Shown here piece after piece: positions 9,428-17,971 of a stretch of 64,000 nt of DNA (its first letter is position 1; the number at the start of each line of letters is the position of its first letter). Location: NCBI RefSeq assembly GCF_963678545.1, contig NZ_OY782870.1, positions 2,604,001-2,668,000 on the forward strand, read 5' to 3'. The translations under genes and the position numbers were made by a program. Source of the stretch: an uncultured Methanomethylovorans sp. (lineage in GTDB: Archaea; Halobacteriota; Methanosarcinia; Methanosarcinales; Methanosarcinaceae). Below the pieces are notes generated by a model, which searched no databases, was not told where the DNA came from, and saw only the letters and a list, made by a program, of their open reading frames with translations.

Positions 9428-9742
9428 ATGATCAGTGCTGTAGAGTTAATTGTAGTGTTGATTGCTGTATTGTTTATCTATGGGCCGGATAAGATACCTG
9501 AAATAGCACACGCTACTGGCAAAGCATATGGGGAATTCAAAAAAGCGCAACTTTCCGCAGAATTTGGATTATTTGATCTTGATATGAAGCCTAAAAAAAA
9601 CGAGACTGAAGATATTGAAAGTAAGATAAGAGAAATGGCAAGATCATCAGGAATAGATGTAGAAGGCAAGAGTACAGATGATCTACTTAATCTGATTGCG
9701 GAGTCCGTAAAGATGAAATCGGATGAAGCAAAAAACACATAA
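9428..9742 (+). CDS. tatA: TatA/E-like translocase subunit 1
   Basis: A 104-residue TatA-family protein: one N-terminal transmembrane helix (residues 3-20), the hinge GPDKIPEIAHATG and an amphipathic helix ending in GEFKKAQL. TatA oligomers form the export passage. This copy differs from the two that follow, having IYGPDKIPEIAH where they have LFGANKLPELAR. Its C-terminal tail has the same short module (GIDVEGKSTDDLLNLI) as the other two. It is likely expressed from its own promoter. Confidence 0.9.
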   Translation: MISAVELIVVLIAVLFIYGPDKIPEIAHATGKAYGEFKKAQLSAEFGLFDLDMKPKKNETEDIESKIREMARSSGIDVEGKSTDDLLNLIAESVKMKSDEAKNT

Positions 9743-9791
9743 AACACATAAGTAGGAATATCGCTGCAAAATCTAACGGATGGTGGAAATC

Positions 9792-10115
9792 ATGATCGGA
9801 GGAATTGGACCTAGTGAAATGATGCTCATATTCGCAGTTCTGTTGTTGCTCTTTGGTGCAAACAAGTTACCAGAGCTTGCGCGTTCCATGGGAACTTCCA
9901 TGGGAGAATTTAAGAAAGCTCAAAAAGAGTCGGAACAATCATTGAGAGACTACGAAAAATCCATAAGAAATACCGCTCAAGTAAAGAGTACAGAACAGGT
10001 AAAGGAAAAGGAATCAAATATAGTACAGGTTGCATCGAATCTCGGCATTAGTGTTGAAGGTAAAAGCAATGACGAACTTCTTGTCGAGATAAATACAATG
10101 CTCAAGAATAATTGA
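9792..10115 (+). CDS. tatA: TatA/E-like translocase subunit 2
   Basis: A 107-residue TatA-family protein: membrane helix (MMLIFAVLLLLFG), hinge ANKLPELARSMG, then amphipathic helix GTSMGEFKKAQKES and a charged tail. The C-terminal end carries LGISVEGKSNDELLVEI, shared with its two neighbours. The start was moved from an in-frame ATG at 9780 to ATG 9792 because GGTGG at 9782-9786 is correctly spaced for it and MIGGIG matches the start of the third copy. Confidence 0.9.
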   Translation: MIGGIGPSEMMLIFAVLLLLFGANKLPELARSMGTSMGEFKKAQKESEQSLRDYEKSIRNTAQVKSTEQVKEKESNIVQVASNLGISVEGKSNDELLVEINTMLKNN

Positions 10116-10251
10116 GAGAATTCAAAGATTTTAGTTAATACATAAAGTGGTGAAGTAGACACACAGTAAAAAAATAATGTGTATAATACTGCGTAGCTAG
10201 CTTTACTACTTTTCTTTTTATAGACTATTTTTATCGTCAATAATGGGCAAC

Positions 10252-10260
10252 GTATATAAG
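10252..10260 (+). promoter_or_regulatory. TATA box of the third tatA
   Basis: GTATATAAG is a good archaeal TATA element 42-50 bases before the ATG at 10302, suggesting that the third tatA has its own promoter despite being in line with the second. Confidence 0.5.
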
Positions 10261-10301
10261 CAGATAAATGCCCTACTAGATAATAACGGAATGTGAAGAC
10301 A

Positions 10302-10619
10302 ATGATAGGCGGAATAGGATCTAGTGAAATGCTGCTTATATTTGCAGCTCTATTGTTACTTTTTGGTGCAACAAAGCTTCCAGAGCTGGCTCGTTCCATG
10401 GGAACCTCCATGGGGGAATTCAAAAAAGCACAGAAAGAGTCTGAAGAATCATTGAAGAACTATGAAAAGTCCATTAAAGAAAAGAAGGTAGATAACGCTC
10501 AAGACCAGGATAAAGACTCAAATGTTAAGCAGGTTGCAGCAAACCTTGGCATTAATACTGAAGGCAAGAGCAAAGATGAGCTTCTTGCCGAAATAAATAC
10601 ACTTCTAAAAAAGGATTAA
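10302..10619 (+). CDS. tatA: TatA/E-like translocase subunit 3
   Basis: A 105-residue near-duplicate of the preceding tatA. The first 60 residues differ at only a few positions (GGIGSSEMLLIFAALLLLFG, hinge ATKLPELARSMG, GTSMGEFKKAQKESEESL), while the linker diverges before the shared LGINTEGKSKDELLAEI module. The DNA similarity also covers the start region, so this is a recent tandem duplication. The start ATG 10302 was preferred over GTG 10293 by alignment with copy 2. It ends two bases from the convergent hypE. Confidence 0.9.
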   Translation: MIGGIGSSEMLLIFAALLLLFGATKLPELARSMGTSMGEFKKAQKESEESLKNYEKSIKEKKVDNAQDQDKDSNVKQVAANLGINTEGKSKDELLAEINTLLKKD

Positions 10620-10621
10620 TA

Positions 10622-11686
10622 TTAGCATACTCTTGGTATCGGGTCACCTACTGGCATAGCCAACTGGCGTAGGCTTCCTATAGGTGTCCTGAGCAAAACC
10701 TTCCCCTTGTGTTCAGAGATCGCTTTTCCTACAATGCATGCGTTTTTACCATATTTATGCGAATGCAGCATATCAAGAACCTCTTGAGCATATTCTGAGC
10801 GAACACCAATAACAGCTTTTCCCTCGTTTGCGATCTCCAGCGGATTTAAACCAAGCATTTCACATGCAGCCCTTACTGCATTGCTTATAGGAATGGATTT
10901 TTCATCAAGGAGTATACCCACATTGCTTTTCTGAGCGATCTCGTTGATACAGGAAGCCAAACCTCCGCGAGTAGGGTCTTTCATTGCTGAGAGTACACTC
11001 TTTCCTTCGGGAGTCCTTAATTGCAATGGTCCTTTTAAAAGATCACTCAATGGGGAGACATCAGATACCAGTTTTGTCTCAAAATCAAATCCTTCCCTGT
11101 AAGACAATAGTGCAACACCGTGATCTCCCAAATTACCCGTAACTATGATAGTATCCCCTGGAGAAAGACCATTATCACGTATAACTGGTGAAGCGATACC
11201 TATTCCAGTAGTATTGATGATCATTGAATCCAGTTTATTTCCCTGCATAGTTTTGGTATCACCAGTGACTATAGCAACATTTGCCTCTTCTGCAGCGAGG
11301 TTCATAGACTTGATTATTTTTTCAAGCAATGATAGCTCAAATCCCTCTCTTAGGATGATAGCACAGGTCAAAGCAAGTGGTTTAGCACCCATAACTGTCA
11401 GATCATTCACGGTTCCGCAAACGGATAACCTTCCTATATCACCGCCCGGAAAGAAAAGAGGATCTACCACATGACTGTCAGTTGTTATTACAAGTTCAGA
11501 AGAAACATCATCTAGACAGTCAGGCAACTTGATAGTCGCACCATCATCCAAGTCATCTAAACCGACACTTCCTGCTGAACGATTAGAGATATTGCTTAGA
11601 ATTGTTTTGCTAATCAGTTCCTGCATGAACTGACCGCCAGCACCATGCTCCATGGTGATTTTATCCTGGAGTGCCATATTGATCAT
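10622..11686 (-). CDS. hypE: Hydrogenase maturation protein HypE
   Basis: A 354-residue PurM-like ATPase that dehydrates the carbamoyl group on its C-terminal cysteine to a thiocyanate, the source of the two cyanides of the NiFe centre. The family signature HGAGG is near the N-terminus (residues 14-18), the ATP-binding core includes GDTKTMQG and PTRGGLA, and the protein ends in PRVC with the acceptor cysteine last. The ATG at 11686 overlaps the hypB stop (ATGA); a second ATG nine bases on (11677) is also possible because GGATGATC precedes it. It is the last gene of hypCDABE and meets tatA tail to tail. Confidence 0.96.
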   Translation of the reverse strand: MINMALQDKITMEHGAGGQFMQELISKTILSNISNRSAGSVGLDDLDDGATIKLPDCLDDVSSELVITTDSHVVDPLFFPGGDIGRLSVCGTVNDLTVMGAKPLALTCAIILREGFELSLLEKIIKSMNLAAEEANVAIVTGDTKTMQGNKLDSMIINTTGIGIASPVIRDNGLSPGDTIIVTGNLGDHGVALLSYREGFDFETKLVSDVSPLSDLLKGPLQLRTPEGKSVLSAMKDPTRGGLASCINEIAQKSNVGILLDEKSIPISNAVRAACEMLGLNPLEIANEGKAVIGVRSEYAQEVLDMLHSHKYGKNACIVGKAISEHKGKVLLRTPIGSLRQLAMPVGDPIPRVC

Positions 11687-12351
11687 CCTTTTTTGAGTGA
11701 CTCAACAGAAGTAGAGATTATAGAGAACCATTGTTCCATGCTTACAGAATCATGTATTGAAGTTTTCAGGATAGGAATCGTTGCATTGAGTTCCCTTACA
11801 TCATGCTCCATCTTTTCTGCACTTGCAAACACTGCTTTAGCAAGATCCTTTTTATGGATCACTGCAAGATCAGCTGTTTTGAATATGACCGGATGTTTGA
11901 GAACGATATCGTCACCTTCAGTCACACTGACAACTACTACACGCATGTGTTCTCCAAGCCGGTAGTCAGCAGGACATATAAGGTTTCCTACATTCTCCAT
12001 TAGAAGGAGATCAACATTTTCCATATCTATGGATTTTAACGCTTTTTCGACTAGCTTTGCATCCAAGTGACATTCCCTACCAGTATTCACGGGAATTGTA
12101 GTTACACCAAGCTTTGCGATCCTTCCTGCATCCATATCTGCAACAACGTCACCGGCAATTACGGCTATACGGAATTTTTCACCAAGTTTTGTTACCACTT
12201 TCTCGATCAATGTAGTTTTTCCTGAACCTATGGCACCCATAATATTAATGGCAAATACACCGTTTTTTTCCAGAAGTTTTTTGTTTTTCTCTGCGAGTTT
12301 ATCATTGGCTTTCAGGACATCATGCCCTATATTGATCACATGCATCAACAT
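11683..12351 (-). CDS. hypB: Hydrogenase nickel incorporation GTPase HypB
   Basis: A 222-residue GTPase that, with HypA, inserts nickel into the hydrogenase large subunit precursor. The Walker A is GAIGSGKTT (about residues 39-47); RECHLDA and further Cys/His positions form the metal site at the dimer interface. The histidine-rich N-terminal tail found in some bacterial HypB proteins is absent, so it probably does not store nickel. GGAGAG precedes the ATG at 12351. It lies between hypA and hypE in the operon. Confidence 0.96.
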   Translation of the reverse strand: MLMHVINIGHDVLKANDKLAEKNKKLLEKNGVFAINIMGAIGSGKTTLIEKVVTKLGEKFRIAVIAGDVVADMDAGRIAKLGVTTIPVNTGRECHLDAKLVEKALKSIDMENVDLLLMENVGNLICPADYRLGEHMRVVVVSVTEGDDIVLKHPVIFKTADLAVIHKKDLAKAVFASAEKMEHDVRELNATIPILKTSIHDSVSMEQWFSIISTSVESLKKG

Positions 12352-12382
12352 AATGGAACTCTCCTATATTGTTGTTCAATGA

Positions 12383-12766
12383 TTAATGTTCAATATCGAT
12401 ACTCTGAATTATAAGATCCCTGCCACCTAATTCATGCATTATTGTTCCACATTCGGGACAGGGGATCTCAAGAAAAGCCCTGATATCATCCATGTACCTA
12501 GCACTATCTTTTAATAAATATTCACTATTGGCAGAATAGCCGCATTCACATTCCATATCAGGGAAAATGTCCAGTAACACGAATTCAGTACCTTGAGCAA
12601 TAGTATCAGCTGCTAGCGCCTCCAGACAAAATAGGATTTGATCAGGGTTCACAAGAGTAAGTTTTCCTACACCAATTGTGATAGTATTTACAGCCTTGGC
12701 ATTATTAAGTTCTGCAATTGAAATAACATGTTCAATGATATTACATGCCAGAGAATACTCATGCAT
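12383..12766 (-). CDS. hypA: Hydrogenase nickel chaperone HypA
   Basis: A 127-residue nickel-binding maturation factor. The protein begins MHEYSLA; the conserved second histidine binds nickel. A zinc site is formed by CECGYSAN... and CPECG near the C-terminal end. A longer in-frame reading is possible upstream, but the family always starts at MHE and the ATG at 12766 follows the hypD stop by two bases, so this start is secure. The C-terminal end IQSIDIEH is typical. Confidence 0.95.
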   Translation of the reverse strand: MHEYSLACNIIEHVISIAELNNAKAVNTITIGVGKLTLVNPDQILFCLEALAADTIAQGTEFVLLDIFPDMECECGYSANSEYLLKDSARYMDDIRAFLEIPCPECGTIMHELGGRDLIIQSIDIEH

Positions 12767-12768
12767 CC

Positions 12769-13827
12769 TCAGACACCTCTGTATCGATACCAGTTGTAGC
12801 ACATACCTTCCTGGCTTACCATACAGGACCCAACAGGTGTTGTAGGAGTACATTTTTTTCCGAAAAGGGGACAAGCCTCAGGTTTTTCCCTGCCTTTCAA
12901 TATATTGGCACATTGACAAAGAGAAGCAGCAGGATTAATGTAAGACATATCTTTCAGATATTCTGTGATGATGTCGCTATAGATCAACGCTGCATCATAT
13001 TCTGCAAACTCGGGTCTTAAATTTAGCCCAGATTTCTTAATAACTCCGAGCCCACGCCATTCAGAATCTACAATTTCAAAGACCCTTTTCATCATTTCCT
13101 GTGCCACAAGATTTCCTTCATCTCTCACGGCCCTAGTATATGCATTTTCAACAATTGAATGACCCTTAAGCTTTTGCTGCAATATCAAAAGAATAGAAAG
13201 AAGTACATCCTTTGCTTCAAATCCAGCCACTACAACTGGAAAACCCATTTCTGCAAATTGCTGGAATATTTGAGTACCAGTTATAGCACAAACATGACCA
13301 GGAGCAATAAAAGCATCGACATTGATTTCGTCTGTTAACGCTATAAGCGCCGGCGGAACGATTCGATGAGATAGTAATAAACTGAAATTCTTAGGAGGAT
13401 TACGCAAAACAGCAGCGGCATTAGTGGGTGCTGTTGTTTCAAAACCAATACCAAAGAAAACAACTTTTTTATCAGGATTCTTTTGCGCAAGTGCAATAGC
13501 ATCATCAATGCTATAAACCATCCTTATATCGTCACCCTGAGAACGTGCATCCATGAGACTTAAGCTACTGCCAGGAACCCGCATCATATCTCCAAAAGTA
13601 GTAAGTATGATACCTGCCCTTGCCAGTGCAATAGCACGATCTATTTCTCTTTCAGGAGTAACGCATACTGGACAACCTGGGCCACTGAGAACTTCTACTT
13701 CCGAAGGTAATACATCCCGCAATCCATATCGAGAGATAGTTCTTTCATGAGTGCCACATATGTGCATTATACGAAGGGGACGTGAGATCTCATGTATCTT
13801 TGCAAGAATTTCAGACTCAACAGACAT
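12769..13827 (-). CDS. hypD: Hydrogenase maturation protein HypD
   Basis: A 352-residue 4Fe-4S protein that, with HypC, forms the scaffold on which the Fe(CN)2CO unit is assembled. The motifs CGTHE (about residue 25) and GPGCPVC (about 60-66), the FFGIGFETTAP stretch, and the four C-terminal cluster cysteines (within CQCANI, CPLFGKKC and the following region) are all present. The ATG at 13827 overlaps the end of hypC by 11 bases; a longer frame starts at 13851 inside hypC but adds residues not usual for the family. hypD is followed closely by hypA. Confidence 0.96.
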   Translation of the reverse strand: MSVESEILAKIHEISRPLRIMHICGTHERTISRYGLRDVLPSEVEVLSGPGCPVCVTPEREIDRAIALARAGIILTTFGDMMRVPGSSLSLMDARSQGDDIRMVYSIDDAIALAQKNPDKKVVFFGIGFETTAPTNAAAVLRNPPKNFSLLLSHRIVPPALIALTDEINVDAFIAPGHVCAITGTQIFQQFAEMGFPVVVAGFEAKDVLLSILLILQQKLKGHSIVENAYTRAVRDEGNLVAQEMMKRVFEIVDSEWRGLGVIKKSGLNLRPEFAEYDAALIYSDIITEYLKDMSYINPAASLCQCANILKGREKPEACPLFGKKCTPTTPVGSCMVSQEGMCYNWYRYRGV

Positions 13828-14056
13828 CCTCTTCACCCATGAGCTGTTCAAAAAGCTCAGCAGTTTCTTTTCCCTCTTCTTCAGATATTAGAGAGATAGC
13901 ATATCCTACATGTACCAGAACATATTGTCCAAGGATAGAACTATCATAATCACCGAGCAGATCAAGCTTTACTTTTTTTTCTATTCCACCAAAATCAACA
14001 ACAGCTGTAGATTCATCCAGCAATGAGGTCACTTTGCCAGGGATTGCAATACACAT
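13817..14056 (-). CDS. hypC: Hydrogenase maturation chaperone HypC
   Basis: A 79-residue chaperone of the HypC/HybG family. It begins MCIAIPGKV; the cysteine after the initiator methionine binds the iron unit and the hydrogenase large subunit. It is the first gene of hypCDABE. A TATA-like TTTAAATATC on the minus strand sits about 25-30 bases before the ATG, so the mRNA may be leaderless. Transcription diverges from vhtGACD, so maturation and structural genes share a control region. Confidence 0.95.
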   Translation of the reverse strand: MCIAIPGKVTSLLDESTAVVDFGGIEKKVKLDLLGDYDSSILGQYVLVHVGYAISLISEEEGKETAELFEQLMGEEDVC

Positions 14057-14234
14057 GGATTTCGAATAGTTACTATTGATATTTAAACATACTTAATAAA
14101 TAAAGATACGACTTGTATTAATATACCACAATAGTGTAAAAATACAACGTAAGTTAGAAAGGTTTATTTACATAAACAATCATGACGTTACCACTATCAT
14201 AATCAATCATGAATATAGTAGGAGCTATTAACCC
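14057..14234. promoter_or_regulatory. Divergent hyp/vht control region
   Basis: The 178-base spacer contains a minus-strand TATA-like box for hypC at about 14079-14088, a possible plus-strand one for vhtG (GGTTTATTTA at 14161-14170) and an AATCATGA octamer at 14178-14185 repeated at 14205-14212, within the expected start-site region of vhtG. GGAG at 14220-14223 precedes the vhtG ATG. The octamers are candidates for a regulator of hydrogenase expression; this is only pattern evidence. Confidence 0.4.
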
Positions 14235-15383
14235 ATGGAAAAGGCTGTGAAAACTGATTTTTTCAGTATGAATAGAAGGACATTCCTGAAGGTTGTAGGT
14301 GCCATAGGAGCATCTGCATTCCTTGGTTTACACCAGACAGAAATAACAAGGGCCCTAGAGCTCGCCAAAACAAAGATCATATGGTTACACGGAGCTGAAT
14401 GTACAGGTTGCTCTGAATCCTTTGTGGATGCAGCAAACCCTGACATAGTTCAGGCAATAAATAAGCTTAGTGTAGAGATACTTTACCATGAAACTTTGCT
14501 TGCACAGCAAGGAATCTTTGTCGATGGAAGCCCTGCAAACACATCCGAATTGAACTCAGAGATGCTGTTGGATGAAGCCATAGAGGAAGGCGGATATGTA
14601 CTTGTTGTAGAAGGTTCTATTCCAAACGGTCCAGATGGTTCCGGAAAATACCTCATGATCGGTGAGCGTACATTTAAAGAGATCTTTGAAAAAGCCGCAA
14701 AGAACGCTAACTTTATAGTGGCAGTCGGTGCCTGTGCTGCATATGGAGGAATCACTTGTGGAGACAGCGACATAGTAGACCTCACAGACTTCAGAGGTGT
14801 GGCATTCCAGAAAGAAGATCCTTCAAAAGGAATGTTAACCGTACTTAACATTGATAAGCCCGTAATAAATATAGCTGGATGTCCTGCACACCCAGACTGG
14901 GTCATGCTCACACTTGCAGCTGCAATACTTGGCAAGATAGATGTCAATAACCTTGATGGAGTAATAGACCAGTATAACCGTCCCCTTGTTTTCTTCCCAG
15001 CTGGTAACACAATGCACGATAACTGCCCACGCAGAGGATATTATGACACTGGCAAGCTGGACACAGAATTTGCAGGCCCTCACTGCCTCCTGAAACTAGG
15101 ATGCAAGGGACCTTATACACGCACTGACTGTGGACTGCGCAAATGGAACGGCGGAGTTAGCATGTGTACACAGGCAGGCTCACCCTGTATATCCTGTTGT
15201 GAACCAGGATTCCCAGACAGTGCATCTCCGTTCTACGAAATGCCTGAAGGTCAACCACTGATGGCAAGCGTAAGCGCAGGAACCATCGCAAAAGTTGGAG
15301 CCGGAGTAGCAGTACTTGGTGTGGCTGCCCACGCTGCACGCAGGATAGTATTCAACAAAGATGAAGACGAGAAGCAGGAGTAA
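14235..15383 (+). CDS. vhtG: Methanophenazine-reducing hydrogenase small subunit
   Basis: The 382-residue iron-sulfur subunit of the membrane NiFe hydrogenase, which oxidises H2 outside the membrane and passes electrons to VhtC and methanophenazine. A twin-arginine signal is present (MNRRTFLKVVG at residues 12-22, then a hydrophobic stretch). Cluster ligands are ECTGCSE, CAAYGGITC and CPAHPDW for the proximal cluster, and a late cysteine-rich segment (CLLKLGCKGPYTRTDC ... CISCCEPGFPD) for the others. Residues about 345-372 form a C-terminal membrane anchor. The proximal motif has the ordinary four cysteines, not the six of oxygen-tolerant enzymes. First gene of vhtGACD. Confidence 0.95.
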   Translation: MEKAVKTDFFSMNRRTFLKVVGAIGASAFLGLHQTEITRALELAKTKIIWLHGAECTGCSESFVDAANPDIVQAINKLSVEILYHETLLAQQGIFVDGSPANTSELNSEMLLDEAIEEGGYVLVVEGSIPNGPDGSGKYLMIGERTFKEIFEKAAKNANFIVAVGACAAYGGITCGDSDIVDLTDFRGVAFQKEDPSKGMLTVLNIDKPVINIAGCPAHPDWVMLTLAAAILGKIDVNNLDGVIDQYNRPLVFFPAGNTMHDNCPRRGYYDTGKLDTEFAGPHCLLKLGCKGPYTRTDCGLRKWNGGVSMCTQAGSPCISCCEPGFPDSASPFYEMPEGQPLMASVSAGTIAKVGAGVAVLGVAAHAARRIVFNKDEDEKQE

Positions 15384-15388
15384 AAATA

Positions 15389-17176
15389 ATGACTCGTGTT
15401 GTAGTTGATCCATTAACACGTATTGAAGGACATCTTCGTGTGTCCACAGAAGTAGATGAAAGCGGCGTGATAACTGAAGCAAAGAGCTCAGGCACGCTCT
15501 TCAGAGGACTTGAACGCATACTCTTAAACCGTGACCCAAGAGATGCAGCACGTTACACACAGAGAGTATGTGGCGTCTGCCCAACAGGTCATGCATTGGC
15601 ATCTGCTAATGCCTTAGACGATCTATTTGGAGTTGCAGAACAGATCCCAAAAGATGCGCTTGTTACAAGAAATATCATCGCGGGACTAAACATGGCAGCC
15701 AGCCATGCCACCCATATATATGTGCTATGGATGCCAGACATTGTAAATCCAGCATATAGAGATGCATTAGCTACAGTAGGAGACACTGGCAATGCAATAT
15801 GGAACGAATTGCTCGGTCGTTTTGCACCTATCAGTTACAAGCTCAATGGGACAGCAATTACACCTGGCACAGCATACATAAATGCCATCAAGGAAAAGAA
15901 GAGAATTGAAGAGGCTATGGCCCTTATAGCCGGAAAGATGCCACATCAAATGTCAACTGTAGTAGGAGGAGTAACCTACCCCCCAACCGTTGCTGATATT
16001 GGGAAGCTTTCTTCATATTATCTACAGGTAATGGACTTCATCAACGGCTCAACCATTGGAGTAGACACTACCACATGGCTTGACAACACATTCAGGGCAT
16101 CCTCTCCACAAAACGCAGTGAAATTCCTGCAAGAGCACCTTCAGGGACTAGTGGATAAATCCCTCACAACTAACGACTTCTCTCATGCAGCTGGCTGGGG
16201 AGACGTTGAAATGCTTGCTGCATTCGGTTCAGAACTTGTCGGTGAAAAATTGTTAGGCTTGCCTGTAAGTTTCAAACTCGACAAGGTAGGAGGGTACAGC
16301 AAGGAATCTAATGTGGGATACCTAAGCTTTGGCGCATTTTATGATGTTGAAAATGGAGAAGGATACGACCCACTCACATTCGGTGAGAAAAGCTTCATAA
16401 AATCGGCTTATATCAATAGTGCGGGTGAAAAGCAATCATTCGATCAAAGCAAGATTACAGAGGAAACAAGTCATGGATTCTATGATGGAGAAGGAAATTT
16501 ACACCCACTCGAAGGAATTACAGATCCTGTAAAGACTGCCGCCGAGATTGATTATACAGGTGATAGTACCAGCAAGTATACATGGTTCAAAGCTCCACGT
16601 TACGATGGAATACCATGTGAAACTGGCCCAATTTCTCGTATGATGGCAATAGATGAGCCATTGACAACAGGTCTCATGAAGGCATTTTCAGATAATGGAT
16701 ATTCAGCTGTAAACGTATTCACAAGAATGGTAGCTAGAGCACAAGAACTCCTCATCCTCACTGAGCAGCTCCTGAAGTGGGTGACAGTAGATCTTGATCC
16801 AAATGGAAAGTTCTATGTCCACACAGATCTTAGCATGGCGAAGGACAGCAAAGGTGTTGGCCTTTGGGAAGCTCCCCGTGGTGCTCTCGGCCACTGGGTG
16901 AAGACAGGATCTGATTCAAAAATAACTAATTATCAGATGATCATACCGACCACATGGAATTTGTCACCAAGGGATGCAAGTGGTGTTCCAGGCCCAATGG
17001 AGCAGTGCCTAGTAGGAACAAAGATATCAGCAATCGATAACTTGCCTAAAGTCGATTATACAAACCCTACGGGCATATTGCATACAGGAAGGTCATTCGA
17101 CCCATGTATAGCATGTGCTGTACACACCATTGATCTGACAAAGAAGAACAAGCCACAGACATATACCATTGTATAA
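15389..17176 (+). CDS. vhtA: Methanophenazine-reducing hydrogenase large subunit
   Basis: The 595-residue NiFe catalytic subunit. The four nickel ligands are in RVCGVC (C61, C64) and DPCIACAVH (C573, C576). The 16 residues after H579 are the extension expected to be removed by the protease VhtD once nickel is in place. The N-terminus has the common VVDPLTRIEGHLR start. It has no signal of its own and would be exported together with VhtG through the Tat system. It begins five bases after vhtG. Confidence 0.96.
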   Translation: MTRVVVDPLTRIEGHLRVSTEVDESGVITEAKSSGTLFRGLERILLNRDPRDAARYTQRVCGVCPTGHALASANALDDLFGVAEQIPKDALVTRNIIAGLNMAASHATHIYVLWMPDIVNPAYRDALATVGDTGNAIWNELLGRFAPISYKLNGTAITPGTAYINAIKEKKRIEEAMALIAGKMPHQMSTVVGGVTYPPTVADIGKLSSYYLQVMDFINGSTIGVDTTTWLDNTFRASSPQNAVKFLQEHLQGLVDKSLTTNDFSHAAGWGDVEMLAAFGSELVGEKLLGLPVSFKLDKVGGYSKESNVGYLSFGAFYDVENGEGYDPLTFGEKSFIKSAYINSAGEKQSFDQSKITEETSHGFYDGEGNLHPLEGITDPVKTAAEIDYTGDSTSKYTWFKAPRYDGIPCETGPISRMMAIDEPLTTGLMKAFSDNGYSAVNVFTRMVARAQELLILTEQLLKWVTVDLDPNGKFYVHTDLSMAKDSKGVGLWEAPRGALGHWVKTGSDSKITNYQMIIPTTWNLSPRDASGVPGPMEQCLVGTKISAIDNLPKVDYTNPTGILHTGRSFDPCIACAVHTIDLTKKNKPQTYTIV

Positions 17177-17188
17177 GAGGTGGACCAC

Positions 17189-17971
17189 ATGGCGAATAAG
17201 GGAAGACATGCAGAAAGGCATTCCTTTATGGAGAGGGTGGCTCATTTAACCCACCTTATCTCTTTATTCATTTTACTTATCACCGGATTCAAGATATATT
17301 TTGGCTGGGGATTCATGACATACCATACTGCATTATACCTACACATGATATTTGCAGTAATGTTCATCGTAGCTAACTGGATAATGATTCCCTACAACAT
17401 AGCAACTACTGAATTGCCGCATTGTGAAATGTGCAAAACAGGAAAGCACAGTGCCCTTAAGCATAAAGTATCTGGCGTATTCAATAGATTTATCTTTGGT
17501 CCGGCAGATGCAAAAAAGAGTTGGCAGATTATGCTAAACTATGTAGGTAAAGCGGATTATCCACCTATCACAGTATACGATGTTAAGAATAAAGGATACA
17601 TAGAAAAATTGCATCCTGCGACTAAATTTCTGCTACCAATAGAAGGATTGGCAGTATTCCTAATAGTAGTAACTGGTATTGTCATATACAACCTACAGTG
17701 GAGCATATTTGGCCTGCCCATAAGCCAGTGGCTGCTTGCCATAGCAGATGTTATTGCACCTATCTTTAATAATATGGGCGGAATACCATTCATGAGGACC
17801 GTACATCTTCTGATGGCTTACTTCTTCGTGATTGAAGTAATAATACATGTGGGAATAATAGAGTTTGATCCAAAAGTATGGAAATACCACAAGGCTGTTT
17901 TCTTGACAGGTGAAGAAGATCTCAACGACCACAGTTACGTAAAACTCATCAATGTAGAAAAGGAGAGGTAG
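17189..17971 (+). CDS. vhtC: Hydrogenase cytochrome b subunit
   Basis: A 260-residue membrane protein with about five transmembrane segments. It anchors VhtGA and transfers electrons to methanophenazine, with proton release and uptake on opposite sides building the gradient. Candidate haem histidines occur in LTHLISLF, YLHMIFAV, and in the late helix with TVHLLMAYFF and VIIHVGII. An in-frame GTG lies nine bases upstream, but AGAGGTGG at 17177-17184 is placed for the ATG at 17189. A CEMC pair sits in the loop near residue 75. The stop abuts the vhtD start. Confidence 0.94.
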   Translation: MANKGRHAERHSFMERVAHLTHLISLFILLITGFKIYFGWGFMTYHTALYLHMIFAVMFIVANWIMIPYNIATTELPHCEMCKTGKHSALKHKVSGVFNRFIFGPADAKKSWQIMLNYVGKADYPPITVYDVKNKGYIEKLHPATKFLLPIEGLAVFLIVVTGIVIYNLQWSIFGLPISQWLLAIADVIAPIFNNMGGIPFMRTVHLLMAYFFVIEVIIHVGIIEFDPKVWKYHKAVFLTGEEDLNDHSYVKLINVEKER

